From the NCBI GenBank assembly GCA_015657535.1, contig JADHZB010000275.1, positions 1 through 15,000 of the forward strand: a stretch of 15,000 nucleotides of DNA, read 5' to 3'. Source of the stretch: Nephromyces sp. MM_2019. Taxonomy: Eukaryota > Apicomplexa > Aconoidasida > Nephromycida. The notes below the pieces were generated by a model that saw only the letters and a list, made by a program, of their open reading frames with translations, was not told the origin of the DNA and made no database searches. The position numbers and the translations under genes were made by a program. Positions 1 through 8,361 of the stretch are shown here, piece after piece. Within the stretch, counting starts at the first letter, position 1; each line of letters begins with the position of its first letter.

Positions 1-891
1 GCAACATATCACAGGAATACCAAATATAGTTTGAGCAAAAGAATCTGAAAGAGAATGTTGCCAAATAAATCTTCCATTATTGTCTTTTAAAGATTGAATT
101 TTAGATAAAGTAATTCTATTAACTAAAAAATGTGCATTAGTTAAAAAAGATTCTTTTAATGAATTAATCATAGATAAAAGAGAATCTGTATTAATATCAT
201 TTGTTATTTCTATATTATGAATTTCAGGATCATTTTGATAATGTAAAATTCCGAATGGTTTTTTATTTCCATCCCCATGTATAAAAGCTTGATTTTCTAA
301 TTTTATAAAACTGTTAACAATGTTATCTTTGATCCATGTTTCAAGATCGATTTCAGAATCTTCTATAAGTTTTTGAGTAGTTTTAGGTTGAGCATATAGT
401 TCATGTAAAAAAATTTTTTGTTTAACTAATGTAGAATTTTCAGTAACGTCTCTTGCTTCTTGTTCATCAACCCAACCGGAACTAAATTCTCCATTTTCCT
501 TTACAATTTCTAAAAATGATCCAGAAATATTTTCAATAGAAGCTAAATTTCTAATTACAGATTTTTCAGAAATAGCTTTTATAATTTGAGAATATAAATC
601 ATTTTTTATTAATGCTCCTCCAGAATTTTCAGAAGAATTTAAAGATTTGCAAAAATAATCTGAATTTTCCAATTTGCCAGATCTTACAAAATTATCCAGT
701 GCTTTATTAGCATAACCAAAATAAGAAGAATTAGAAGATTTGATAGAAGATTTATTAGAGATAAAATTTTCTATTTTATTAATTTTTTGTTCTAAATTCT
801 CGATTTTTATTTGTTCTTGAGATTTTTTTTGAATAATATCTGATAATTTATTAGATAAATTATCAATCTTACTTTCTGTATTTGTTGTCAT
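1..891 (-). CDS. HK97-family major capsid protein, C-terminus off the window
   Basis: Encodes the shell protein of a tailed-phage or gene-transfer-agent head. The frame is open from the ATG at 891-889 to the window edge, giving 297 codons with no stop; the family is usually about 385-400 residues, so roughly 90-100 C-terminal residues lie outside. Residues 1 to about 48 are rich in Lys, Glu, Ile and Asn and look like a coiled coil, as expected for the scaffolding delta domain that the prohead protease removes. The HK97 fold follows. The family hallmark FIHGDGNKKPFGIL is at residues 203-216, preceded by a typical LIEDSEIDLETWI stretch, and NNGRFIW precedes the IFGIPVI segment near the edge. 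The prohead protease gene lies 43 nt upstream on the same strand, the standard head-module order. No strong Shine-Dalgarno is visible. The very AT-rich codon use suits a Rickettsiales-like bacterium; that host is an inference. Confidence 0.88.
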   Translation of the reverse strand, partial: MTTNTESKIDNLSNKLSDIIQKKSQEQIKIENLEQKINKIENFISNKSSIKSSNSSYFGYANKALDNFVRSGKLENSDYFCKSLNSSENSGGALIKNDLYSQIIKAISEKSVIRNLASIENISGSFLEIVKENGEFSSGWVDEQEARDVTENSTLVKQKIFLHELYAQPKTTQKLIEDSEIDLETWIKDNIVNSFIKLENQAFIHGDGNKKPFGILHYQNDPEIHNIEITNDINTDSLLSMINSLKESFLTNAHFLVNRITLSKIQSLKDNNGRFIWQHSLSDSFAQTIFGIPVICC

Positions 892-934
892 ATAAGATAA
901 AGATTATAAATTAAAAAAGGATTTAAAATAAAAA

Positions 935-1438
935 TTAAGAAAAATTTTCTAACATTTTGCCTAAATTAGATAAAGAATGATTAAGTGAAAAAGAGGAATA
1001 ATCATCAATACTTGTAATAATAGCTTCAGCATTAGCAGGAAATGTAACAATACTAATTTCTAACAAATTAGCTTTTAGAATATTTTTTTGTCCTAAATTA
1101 TCAAATTTTTGATCAATAATTTCAAATCCTACACTAAGACCATTTACAACATTCTTAGAAACTAAAGCAATAGTTTCTTTTCCTATCTGTGTATCTAAAA
1201 TAATTCTAGCATTAATGAATAAGCCAATATGATCTTGAGATAAATTTTCAATAAATCCTATTGGTTTTGAATAATCATGTTGCCAAAGCAATTTTATTTG
1301 GCTAACTTCGTTAAAAATAAAAGCATTTTCTCTAACTATTTCTTTTTGCTTATCTAAAATATTAAATTTGCTTGCGTATCCACTTATAATATAATGATTA
1401 TTAATGGATTTAAAAAAATTAGAATTAACTAAAGTCAT
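935..1438 (-). CDS. HK97-family prohead protease (peptidase U35)
   Basis: A 167-residue serine protease that in this family matures the phage or GTA procapsid by cutting the capsid N-terminal domain. The sequence begins with a typical start (ISGYASKFNILD, residues 18-29). It carries the LLWQHDYSKPIGF block (residues 50-62) with the likely catalytic His54, then VNGLSVGFEI (98-107) with the likely catalytic Ser102, then LLEISIVTFPANAEA (125-139) with the conserved acidic residue and the FPAN motif. Length agrees with the family (about 150-220 residues). The ATG at 1438-1436 gives the complete N-terminus; a purine-rich AGAAAGA sits directly against it, too close for a good Shine-Dalgarno. The capsid gene follows 43 nt after the stop, so the pair is probably co-transcribed. 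A portal gene would be expected upstream but is not there. Protease/capsid pairs also occur among the scattered GTA-like genes of Rickettsiales, so this need not be a complete prophage. Confidence 0.9.
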   Translation of the reverse strand: MTLVNSNFFKSINNHYIISGYASKFNILDKQKEIVRENAFIFNEVSQIKLLWQHDYSKPIGFIENLSQDHIGLFINARIILDTQIGKETIALVSKNVVNGLSVGFEIIDQKFDNLGQKNILKANLLEISIVTFPANAEAIITSIDDYSSFSLNHSLSNLGKMLENFS

Positions 1439-1765
1439 TCTTTCTATATCTGCATAAATTGATTATCGTTAAGTTATTTATATATTATTTTTTTAGATCA
1501 CTAAGAAAGAAAGCAAAAAATTTTTATCACTCAAAATTTATTTAATGTCATTTTGTATGTTGATTAATTTTTTTATTTATGTATGATACACAGATTAGAA
1601 GCTGATATCAAAGAACTTTAGAGCTTGAATCTAAATCTTATCAATTTTGATCTCTGTGCACCATTATCTCTAAGATTACTCTAATTTCATATAAATAATT
1701 AGCTAACTATGGTTGATTACCTTCCTATTTAGATTTACACTTTCTTATATGTGAATTCTATTTAG
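1439..1765. other. Gene-free stretch holding the bacterial/eukaryotic junction
   Basis: There is no coding potential on either strand; the minus-strand frames that could continue into a portal gene are full of stops right next to the protease start. The left part probably belongs to the upstream region of the protease gene and the right part is the 3' end of a transporter intron, ending in TTCTATTTAG at 1756-1765. A second similar acceptor-like string, CCTATTTAG, sits at 1723-1731. I cannot place the breakpoint exactly: both sides are AT-rich, and no target-site duplication, transposon end or terminator hairpin is evident. Confidence 0.55.
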
Positions 1766-1867
1766 GAAATTGCCTTTTTTGACAAAAATGAGCCAGGCAC
1801 TCTGACAGCTAACTTAAATATGTCTGTTGCGGATATCCGCAATGGTTTGTCGCTAAAACTTAGTCAG
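1766..1867 (+). CDS. Transporter exon a: TMD1 cytoplasmic loop
   Basis: Encodes 34 residues beginning [17 protein letters not shown] and ending in SLKLSQ. This matches the loop after TM2 of ABCB exporters, where (Q)EI.WFD..PG.LT..L is a hallmark; TMD2 has the counterpart [20 protein letters not shown]. It is bounded by acceptor TTTAG and donor GTAAAC; phase 0 at both ends. No preceding exon is recognisable in the 325 bases upstream. Confidence 0.85.
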
Positions 1868-4800
1868 GTAAACTTGGCTAAAACTTCATATTATCATACA
1901 CATAAGCAACGATTTCTATTTAATAAAGTTCAGAGTTTCAGAATCCTAAGATACTTTTCTTTTGATTCCCATATAGATTTACCTTTTGTGCATTTTTACC
2001 TTGAATTTCCCAGTTGATAATGATGTCCACTTTGGTATTCGGTGCCTTTGGAGTAGCCTTTTACGTTGAATGGTCTTTGGCACTTGTTTCAAGTGCTTCA
2101 GTCGTTTTCCTACCAGGCACCTTATATCTGACTATGAGCATTATTGCTAAAACTTCAAAAATTGGTAAGTTATTAAACAATAGCAGTTTAACTTACAGTA
2201 AGCAATTGTGTAATCTTTCAACCAAACACAATATCTAAATTCTCAACAATTAAGCATACACAAGGTTTAAAACCTGATCCTAATTTAATTATGGAAAATG
2301 AATAGCTTCAACACTACTTTCATCTTCAATTTGAATCTCACTATTTGGATTTATATATTTTGACCATTAAAAATAACATTACCATCAACTAATAATGAAA
2401 TGATTAATTTATTCCTTTTGTAGCTCAAAAGTCTTATGGCGATGCGGGAGGTGTAGCCGAAGAGGTAAATATAAGATTAGCCCAGCTCATTTATAAACTT
2501 TTACATTTCAGTATATCTATAAAACATTTAAACAATATATTATATAATACACACATCATTAAAATGATCAGTACTCTATGTTTACTTTCCCATGTAAACA
2601 CATCAAAATGACAAAATACACCGGACTATCTTTTTCAGGCTATAACAGGCATACGAACAATCTCATCACTGAATGCTCAGGAATATTTTGTAAATTGGTA
2701 TGACCAATACATCGACAAGGCCAGCAAATCTATGAAGAAATTTGGTATTATTTCCGCTGCTACGCTATCATCAATGGATGCCGTTATCAATTTAGCAGCT
2801 GCTATAGGTTTTTGGTATGCAGGTAAAATACTGTTGGACGCAATGCGTAACCCATTCTCAGGCTTACCTGAGTTCACAATTGGTAATACCATAACAGTCA
2901 TTTTCTCTGCAATAGCAGCAGGGTTTGCTATAGGTCAATCCAGTTCGAGTTTAGGTTCAGTACTTCAAGGTTTTAATGCATTAGTATTTCTAAAAGAAAC
3001 TATAGAACGTCCCTCCAATATTGATCCATTAGATGAGTCTGGAATAATGAACACAGACATTCGTGGTGACATAGAGTTCCACAATGTTTCATTTTATTTC
3101 CCTAATAGGCCAGATGCATGGATATTTAGAAACCTAAGCTTTAAGATACTTGGTGGTACCTCTGTAGCATTTGTAGGCCCCTCTGGAATAGGTAAATCAA
3201 CGATCATACAGCTCATACAGCGTTTCTATGACCCTGTAGAAGGTTATATCACCTTAGATGGTATACCCCTCAAGGATTACAATCTTCATTGGTTAAGGAA
3301 ATCTTATGGATGTGTATCTCAAAACCCTAGGTTGTTTTCTTTCTCCATAAAGGAGAATATAGAGATGGGAAAAATTGGCCAGGTTGAAGAAAGTGATATT
3401 GTAGAAGCTGCCAAATCTGCGCTAGCCAATGAGTTTATTACCAAATTGCCAGAGGGATATCAAACTGAGGCTGGTGAAGGGGGTAATCAACTCTCAGGTG
3501 GTCAAAAACAACGTATAGCTATAGCACGTGCCCTTATTAGTCACCCACCCATCTTATTATTTGACGAAGCAACATCTGCACTGGATACTATCTCTGAGAA
3601 ATTGGTACAACATACCCTTGATAAATTAATAACTGAAAAGAATCACACAAGCATCTTAGTTGCCCATAGATTATCTACGATAAGGAATTCTGATCAGATT
3701 TTCGTGCTCAATAGCTCTAGCTCATCGAATATGGGTGCATACATTGAGCAAGTTGGTACAAATAATGAATTGATGACTGACCCAAATGGATTATTTTATA
3801 AGCTTATGAACTCACAAGATTTTGAATGCAGTACATCCAGTGGTTCAACGAATAAGACTGAATTTAGTATATTTCCATTTACTCAATTAGCAGACCCGCA
3901 TTATTCGGATGAATTAGAGGATAAAATTGATGGAGAAAAGAAGACGATATTCCACAATTTGAAAACAAAGCTAAATAAGAAGAAATCCCTAGACGAATTT
4001 ACCTACCCCAAATTCCCCGCTTACAAATTATTTCGTTTTATGACTAAGGATAGTGTGTATCTTGCAATTGGTTTCGTTGCTTCATTTCTTGGTGGATTTG
4101 TTTACCCAGGTTTTGCTATCATTGTTACCCAATTCTTATATGATGCAACATCCTTTAACATAGAAAGAATTGAGACTAGTGTCACCGTTTTACCCATCAT
4201 GATTGGTTCACTAGCAGTCTATTCATTCTTAACCTCTTTCCTACAATTCTGGGCATTTAATATGGCTGGTGAAAATTTGGTAAGAACATTGAGACACAAA
4301 ACATTTGTTTCCCTCCTTAACCAAGAAATGGAATTCTACGATAAATCAGAAAACTCACCTGGTCAACTCACAAGCATTCTTTCTAGTGACACACAGGTAA
4401 TACAAGGGAGTGCTGGGCTCACATTTGGCGTCTTCTTTAAGTCTACTATCACTGTAATATTTGGCCTGTCTATAGCTTTCTTTACGAATGCAAAAATTGC
4501 TGCTATGTCCCTTTTATTTACACTCTTTATGCTACCAGGGCATTACGTTGAACACAAATTCTTAATTGGTGATAGCACTGGTAAAAATATAAGTGACAAG
4601 TCTAGTGAGGCTAAAAATCAAGTTTCTAGTGCAGTATTGTCTGAAATTATATCACAAATCCGTACTGTTGCTTCATTTGGACTTGAAAAGGTCGGACTCT
4701 CATATAATTTATTTACACACGCATCTTGATATAGATCGATGTACACACACAAGTTGATATAGATAGATATACACACACATCTTGATATAGATAGATATAC

Positions 4801-7800
4801 CAACACAAGTTGATCGATAGATATAAACACATATCTTGATATAGATATTTATACATTTAGTTAGATCTTGATATAAATAGATAAACGCGTAATTATAGAT
4901 ATGCACACTAGTTAATTTAGATATACAAATATAAAATTTATAGACACATTCAAGCATTATTTAAAGACACACACACTTAATCACAAACACATTTAATTAA
5001 TAAACAGATATAACACCATCAATCCCCCATACATTATTGCGGATATGTATGCAAATATGAATATCCAAATAACCATAGATGCACTCAATCATACCTACCC
5101 TCATTATAGATACACATAGTGAAACTAAATCAAGTATAACACGATTCATATTATCCTTTAGCACGATACATATCTCACTACACACACAAGTTATATATAT
5201 ATATATATCTCCACACACATCACTTTTTACACATTTTCAGTACTAAGTCTTATGTGTGTATATGTGCTTTCAGAAGATGTACAAGCGTTATGAAGAATCT
5301 CTTGAAGGTGTAAATGAACTTAGGAATGCCTTAATAGCAGGGGGAGCCTGGGGCTATAGCCAAGGTAAACAACTAATAGCCCTTAAAACCTAATTTTGTT
5401 TATCAAATTCTTTACACATTTCATAAACCTAACTACACATACATAATCAGTATTCTATAATTCAAGTTTACATAGCTTATGTTACAACATCACCCAAACC
5501 TGCACACATCTCTAACCAAATAAATTTATGTATAACACACATACATACTCATCACATCATAATTCAATATCGTTTATTATGTTAAAGCACTAGACAAACC
5601 TAAATTCATATCACAAATCAATAACATTTAGCAAACATATACACGATTTCCCCCTCAATTAATTCAGTGTATGTACACTTCTCTAGGTCCGCATTTTTTT
5701 TGAAATGCGGGAAACCAACAAAACTTTATACTCTTCCACCCACATCTCAAACCAATTACATTTTGCACACTACACAATTTCCTTCTCAATCATTTCACTG
5801 TATGTACACGCTTTCTAGGTTCACATTTCTTTGTAAATGCGGCTATATTTTGGTATGGGGGCTGGTTAGTTAATAGAAATGAAGCAGACAGCCTACAAGT
5901 TTTCAGAGTTATTTTTGTGTTGATGTTTGTAACGTTGGGAGCTAGCCAAGCTGGCCTATTTACTGGTGACCAGAAGAAGGCAGCACTAGCACGTAGCCGT
6001 GTGTTTGGTATAATAAATAGGCCCTCAAAAATTAACCCATCTTCCACAGAGGGAAAGAAGCACACATTTGATGATGTGCAAATGGACAACCTTGAATTCT
6101 CCTATGCAGAACGCCCCGATATACAAGTTCTTAATAAATTAAGCCTTAATATAGAAGCTGGCAAAACCTATGCTATTGTAGGTGAATCAGGATGTGGTAA
6201 ATCAACCATTATTCAACTTATGGTGAGCATTTAATATAATTATATTGTGTTTGAATATAATCGTGTCAATTTCGAACAAATTGTGTGTTTAGAATATACA
6301 ACGGGTTTATGCACACCAGCACTTTTTTATCTTTTGTGTTTTGAATATTTATATAAAGTTTATACATACATATATACATGCAATTTTGAAATATTACATG
6401 CTTGAAATAGATAATTATTCAGATTCATACACATAGACACATATACTGTATGGGAAATTTCATAGTTATATAAAATCAATAGTTTATATCACTTTTTAAG
6501 CAATCTCAAGAATACCATATGCACATATACACATTTGATATATTCGCTACACATATTATAAATTAAAATTCTATACAAGATATACACAGCACACTCAAAA
6601 CTCATTGCCTATCTCTAATTTTCAACTAAATTTTCACACACTAACTAGCCTCACATATATATTCTTCCCACGGATTGACTTATGATGCATGTCAGATAAT
6701 GTTTGTGTACATCTATTCCCACCCACATACACACACCTAATGTATCATTCTCTAGGAACGTTTTTATGATACCAATAATAGGGGTGCTGTATTAGATATG
6801 AGAAAAATGATTACACACCAAAATAGTGGTGGTGAAGGTGGTCTATATTATACTGGAGAAAGGATAGATGAATTGAATGTTAAACACATGCGCTCACAAA
6901 TAGGCTTAGTGAGTCAAGAGCCCATTCTATTTAATACATCTATTATTGAGAATATAAGGATAGCTAAACCTAATGCTACAATAGAAGAGGTGATAAATGC
7001 AGCAAAGATAGCTAATGCACACACATTTATAAATAATTTACCTGATAAATATGAAACTAAAGTTGGCCGTATGGGTGAATTATTGAGTGGTGGCCAAAAA
7101 CAACGTATTGTTATTGCAAGGTGTGTATTACACAATGTGTTATTTATATATTTTTACATAAGCAGATGTGTGTGTGTGCATTACGAATTTTTATACACAC
7201 TTTCTACACACATACCGGATGTGGTCATTTTCTATTTCAACTGATATATATACATATTTATACTATATACACACAATATTACTGGTTCATATCCATCAAG
7301 TGGTGATGTTATATATATTTTTGCTCTAACTATAGAGATGGATGATATGTGTAAATCCTATGTATAAAAATAATATTATACTCTATATACAATATCTGAT
7401 CTATGCTAACTAGATATACACAATCCTTTGCTCTATACTCTACAGTACCTTATATTTTGGTTATTTATTCACTACATGAGGCCTCTTTTAGACACCTATA
7501 AAATACTATTTTAGCATATATATACAAAAATCCTTAGGCTTTCAAACATAACCAGATTTTTACACATCCCTACACACTCAATTTCTACATTTATACCTAC
7601 ACACCCCAAATTTTCATACACATCTAAAAATCCAATTCTTACACATATATCTACACACCCAATTTTTACACACAGATCAATTATAGATAGTCCAAGTATA
7701 TTATTATTTGACGAGGCAACATCAGCCCTTGATAACGAGTCTGAGAAAATCGTCCAATCAGCCTTGGATGATTTGATGGCCCATCACCCATTTACAACTG

Positions 7801-8361
7801 TCATTATTGCACACCGTTTATCTACTATAAAAGATGCAGGTGTGTATATAACCTATAGATAAGATGTGTGCAATTTCATTGCTAAATTACACTATATACA
7901 ATTTATAGTGCATTTACTTGACCTATATATATCCAAATGTTATGTATAAGATCGAATGTTTTATACCATTTGTGTGTGTAAAAGTTAAACATGGGGTGAT
8001 AATGGGTGTAAAATCTAAGCATGGGGTGATTATGTGTGTAAAATATAAACATGCGGTGATGATATGTGTAATACCTAGCTAGCTCTATGGTTTGATTTAT
8101 ATCATTTGTGATCTCATTGTGTGTATATAATAATTTTAATCCATCTCTTTATGAAGTATTATATATAATGACACATAATTTCTATATAGCACACATCTTT
8201 ACACACATTTGTTTTTAGATAAGATCGTTGTTCTCAAGGCTAGTGCTAATTTAGAGGGAAGCAGTGTATGTGAGATAGGCACACACAATCAATTATTAGC
8301 AAAGAGGGGGGAGTACTTCAAATTATACAACTCTCAATATAATGAATTACAATTATCATAG
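1766..8361 (+). CDS. ABCB-type full ABC transporter (P-glycoprotein/MDR-like), 5' end missing, nine exons
   Basis: Predicted ATP-driven membrane exporter with the TMD1-NBD1-TMD2-NBD2 layout of P-glycoprotein. The exon join is 1766-1867, 2014-2164, 2424-2464, 2639-4690, 5274-5364, 5819-6222, 6756-7120, 7676-7839, 8219-8361: 3513 nt, 1170 residues and a TAG stop. In partial-protein numbering, NBD1 has Walker [10 protein letters not shown] (278-286), Q-loop Gln326, LSGGQ (383-387), Walker B ILLFDEA (403-409, Glu408) and His441. NBD2 has GESGCGKST (934-942), Gln1001, LSGGQ (1057-1061), ILLFDEA (1077-1083, Glu1082) and His1115. Both ATP sites therefore look competent. The visible protein starts at the [11 protein letters not shown] loop of TMD1, so about 160 residues including TM1 and TM2 are missing compared with P-glycoproteins of about 1280. 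The substrate cannot be read from sequence. In the NBD1 A-loop the usual Tyr before Pro is Phe (SFYFP). Confidence 0.9.
2014..2164 (+). CDS. Transporter exon b: TM3-TM4 of TMD1
   Basis: Encodes about 50 residues with two hydrophobic helices, [18 protein letters not shown] and [19 protein letters not shown], separated by the short EW turn typical of TM3-TM4 in ABCB proteins. Acceptor TTTCCCAG, donor GTAAGT; ends in phase 1, with the last G completing an Ala codon in the next exon. Confidence 0.85.
2424..2464 (+). CDS. Transporter exon c: 41-nt micro-exon (AGGVAEE)
   Basis: Joined to the preceding G it reads [14 protein letters not shown], the conserved A.AGxVAEE segment of the TM4-TM5 loop in ABCB exporters. 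Acceptor TTTTGTAG, donor GTAAAT. It is far too short to be found by ORF length, but the exact phase agreement with both neighbours and the motif make it secure. Confidence 0.85.
2639..4690 (+). CDS. Transporter exon d: TM5-TM6, NBD1, linker, TM7-TM10
   Basis: A single 2052-nt exon encoding partial-protein residues 99-782. It opens [15 protein letters not shown] (the conserved AI.tIRTV loop), then TM5-TM6 (to about residue 200), and all of NBD1 (about 240-490). A polar Ser/Lys/Asp-rich linker of about 78 residues follows, then TM7 (about 571-598), TM8 (613-640), TM9 (694-712) and TM10 (717-733). It ends in the second [11 protein letters not shown] motif. The end is set at GAAAAG/GTCGGA because joining to the next exon gives [12 protein letters not shown], the normal family sequence; reading on meets a stop at 4727-4729. 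The much longer coding length than the other exons is notable. Confidence 0.9.
4713..4880 (+). repeat. 28-nt intronic minisatellite with alternating units
   Basis: The core TTGAT recurs at 4726, 4754, 4782, 4810, 4836 and 4868, a spacing of 28, 28, 28, 26 and 32. Each unit reads roughly ACACACA(T/A)(C/G)TTGATATAGATAGATAT. The first four units alternate between a CATCTTGAT and a CAAGTTGAT version, so the higher-order period is about 56 nt. Confidence 0.8.
5192..5208. repeat. (TA)n microsatellite in intron
   Basis: An uninterrupted TATATATA tract of 17 nt, flanked on both sides by short CACACA runs. Confidence 0.85.
5274..5364 (+). CDS. Transporter exon e: loop before TM11
   Basis: Encodes 30 residues, [16 protein letters not shown] followed by [14 protein letters not shown], matching the TM10-TM11 loop and start of TM11 in ABCB exporters (Y...L......G.GFSQ). 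Donor GTAAAC; ends in phase 1, with a shared Gly codon completed by exon f. Confidence 0.85.
5365..5818 (+). other. Intron between exons e and f (454 nt) with a duplicated 3' end
   Basis: Donor GTAAAC at 5365, acceptor CTTTCTAG at 5811-5818. The intron is AT- and CA-rich with no gene. Its last part contains a diverged copy of the acceptor region plus the start of the next exon, annotated separately. Confidence 0.7.
5611..5843 (+). repeat. Tandem duplication of splice acceptor and exon start
   Basis: About 100 nt at 5611-5711 is repeated, diverged, at 5744-5843. Both copies contain TGTATGTACAC, a pyrimidine stretch, CTAG, and an exon-like start GT(C/T)C(G/A)CATTT...AAATGCGG. The right copy is the real start of exon f. 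In the left copy the same frame meets TGA after four residues, so using that acceptor would truncate the protein. Confidence 0.75.
5819..6222 (+). CDS. Transporter exon f: TM11-TM12 and start of NBD2
   Basis: Encodes residues 813-947. TM11 is completed by [16 protein letters not shown] (the family's A.FWYGG.LV); TM12 is around [18 protein letters not shown]. After a linker with [12 protein letters not shown] comes the NBD2 start: A-loop FSYAERPD with its Tyr retained, then Walker [10 protein letters not shown] encoded at 6181-6207. It ends IIQLM at donor GTGAGC, phase 0; the next exon resumes with ERFYD. Confidence 0.9.
6223..6755 (+). other. Intron between exons f and g (533 nt)
   Basis: Donor GTGAGC, acceptor CATTCTCTAG (6746-6755). 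AT-rich, with short TGTGTTT runs near the 5' end and CACACA runs near the 3' end. No repeat array and no gene seen. Confidence 0.7.
6756..7120 (+). CDS. Transporter exon g: NBD2 core with an insertion
   Basis: Encodes ERFYD through [12 protein letters not shown] (residues 948-1068). The stretch between FYD and the [18 protein letters not shown] block is about 18-20 residues longer than usual. Where the family has a short turn plus LDG, this protein has Asp-Met-Arg-Lys, then His-Gln-Asn-Ser-Gly-Gly-Glu-Gly-Gly, then Tyr-Tyr-Thr-Gly. Q-loop Gln1001 and signature LSGGQ (1057-1061) are intact. The donor, at GCAAG/GTGTGT, splits an Arg codon (phase 2). Confidence 0.88.
7121..7675 (+). other. Intron between exons g and h (555 nt)
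   Basis: The donor GTGTGT opens a region with further TG runs (7167-7178), and the acceptor ACACACAG (7668-7675) closes a CA-rich stretch. The intron must remove the gap between IVIAR and [13 protein letters not shown]. No gene within. Confidence 0.7.
7676..7839 (+). CDS. Transporter exon h: NBD2 Walker B and H-loop
   Basis: Encodes [19 protein letters not shown] (1070-1088) and [13 protein letters not shown] (1111-1123). It therefore carries Walker B Asp1081, catalytic Glu1082, the D-loop SALD and the switch His1115. The start after CACACAG is fixed by completing the Arg codon (AG/A) with the previous exon; another AG at 7686-7687 would delete conserved residues. Donor GCAG/GTGTGT, phase 1. 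Confidence 0.88.
7840..8218 (+). other. Intron between exons h and i (379 nt)
   Basis: Donor GTGTGT, acceptor TGTTTTTAG (8210-8218). It contains three loosely repeated segments of about 33 nt around 7970-8070, with the shared core CATGGGGTGAT or CATGCGGTGAT. Otherwise AT-rich. Confidence 0.65.
8219..8361 (+). CDS. Transporter exon i: C-terminus
   Basis: Encodes [20 protein letters not shown], then [20 protein letters not shown], the usual end of an ABCB NBD (DkIvVl..G.v.E.GtH.eLl...G.Y..L...Q), and a short tail YNELQLS before TAG at 8359-8361. The acceptor in phase 1 matches the preceding donor. Confidence 0.88.

Larger units (their letters stand above)
4691..5273 (+). other. Intron between exons d and e (583 nt)
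   Basis: The donor is GTCGGA, weaker than the GTAAAC, GTAAGT, GTAAAT and GTGAGC donors elsewhere in the gene; the acceptor is GTGCTTTCAG at 5264-5273. The left part is a 28-nt minisatellite (about 4713-4880); a (TA)8 tract lies at 5192-5208. The middle is AT-rich with scattered CACA and no gene. Confidence 0.7.

Noticed and set aside
1723..1731. Alternative acceptor CCTATTTAG for the first visible exon
   Set aside because: Using it would add residues that do not resemble the ABCB loop; the 1765 acceptor gives the expected EIAFFD start.
2677..2901. Minus-strand ORF opposite the transporter exon
   Set aside because: It is a shadow of strongly conserved plus-strand coding sequence for TM5-TM6.
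6914..7135. Minus-strand ORF opposite NBD2
   Set aside because: It is antisense to conserved Q-loop and LSGGQ coding sequence and has no family features.
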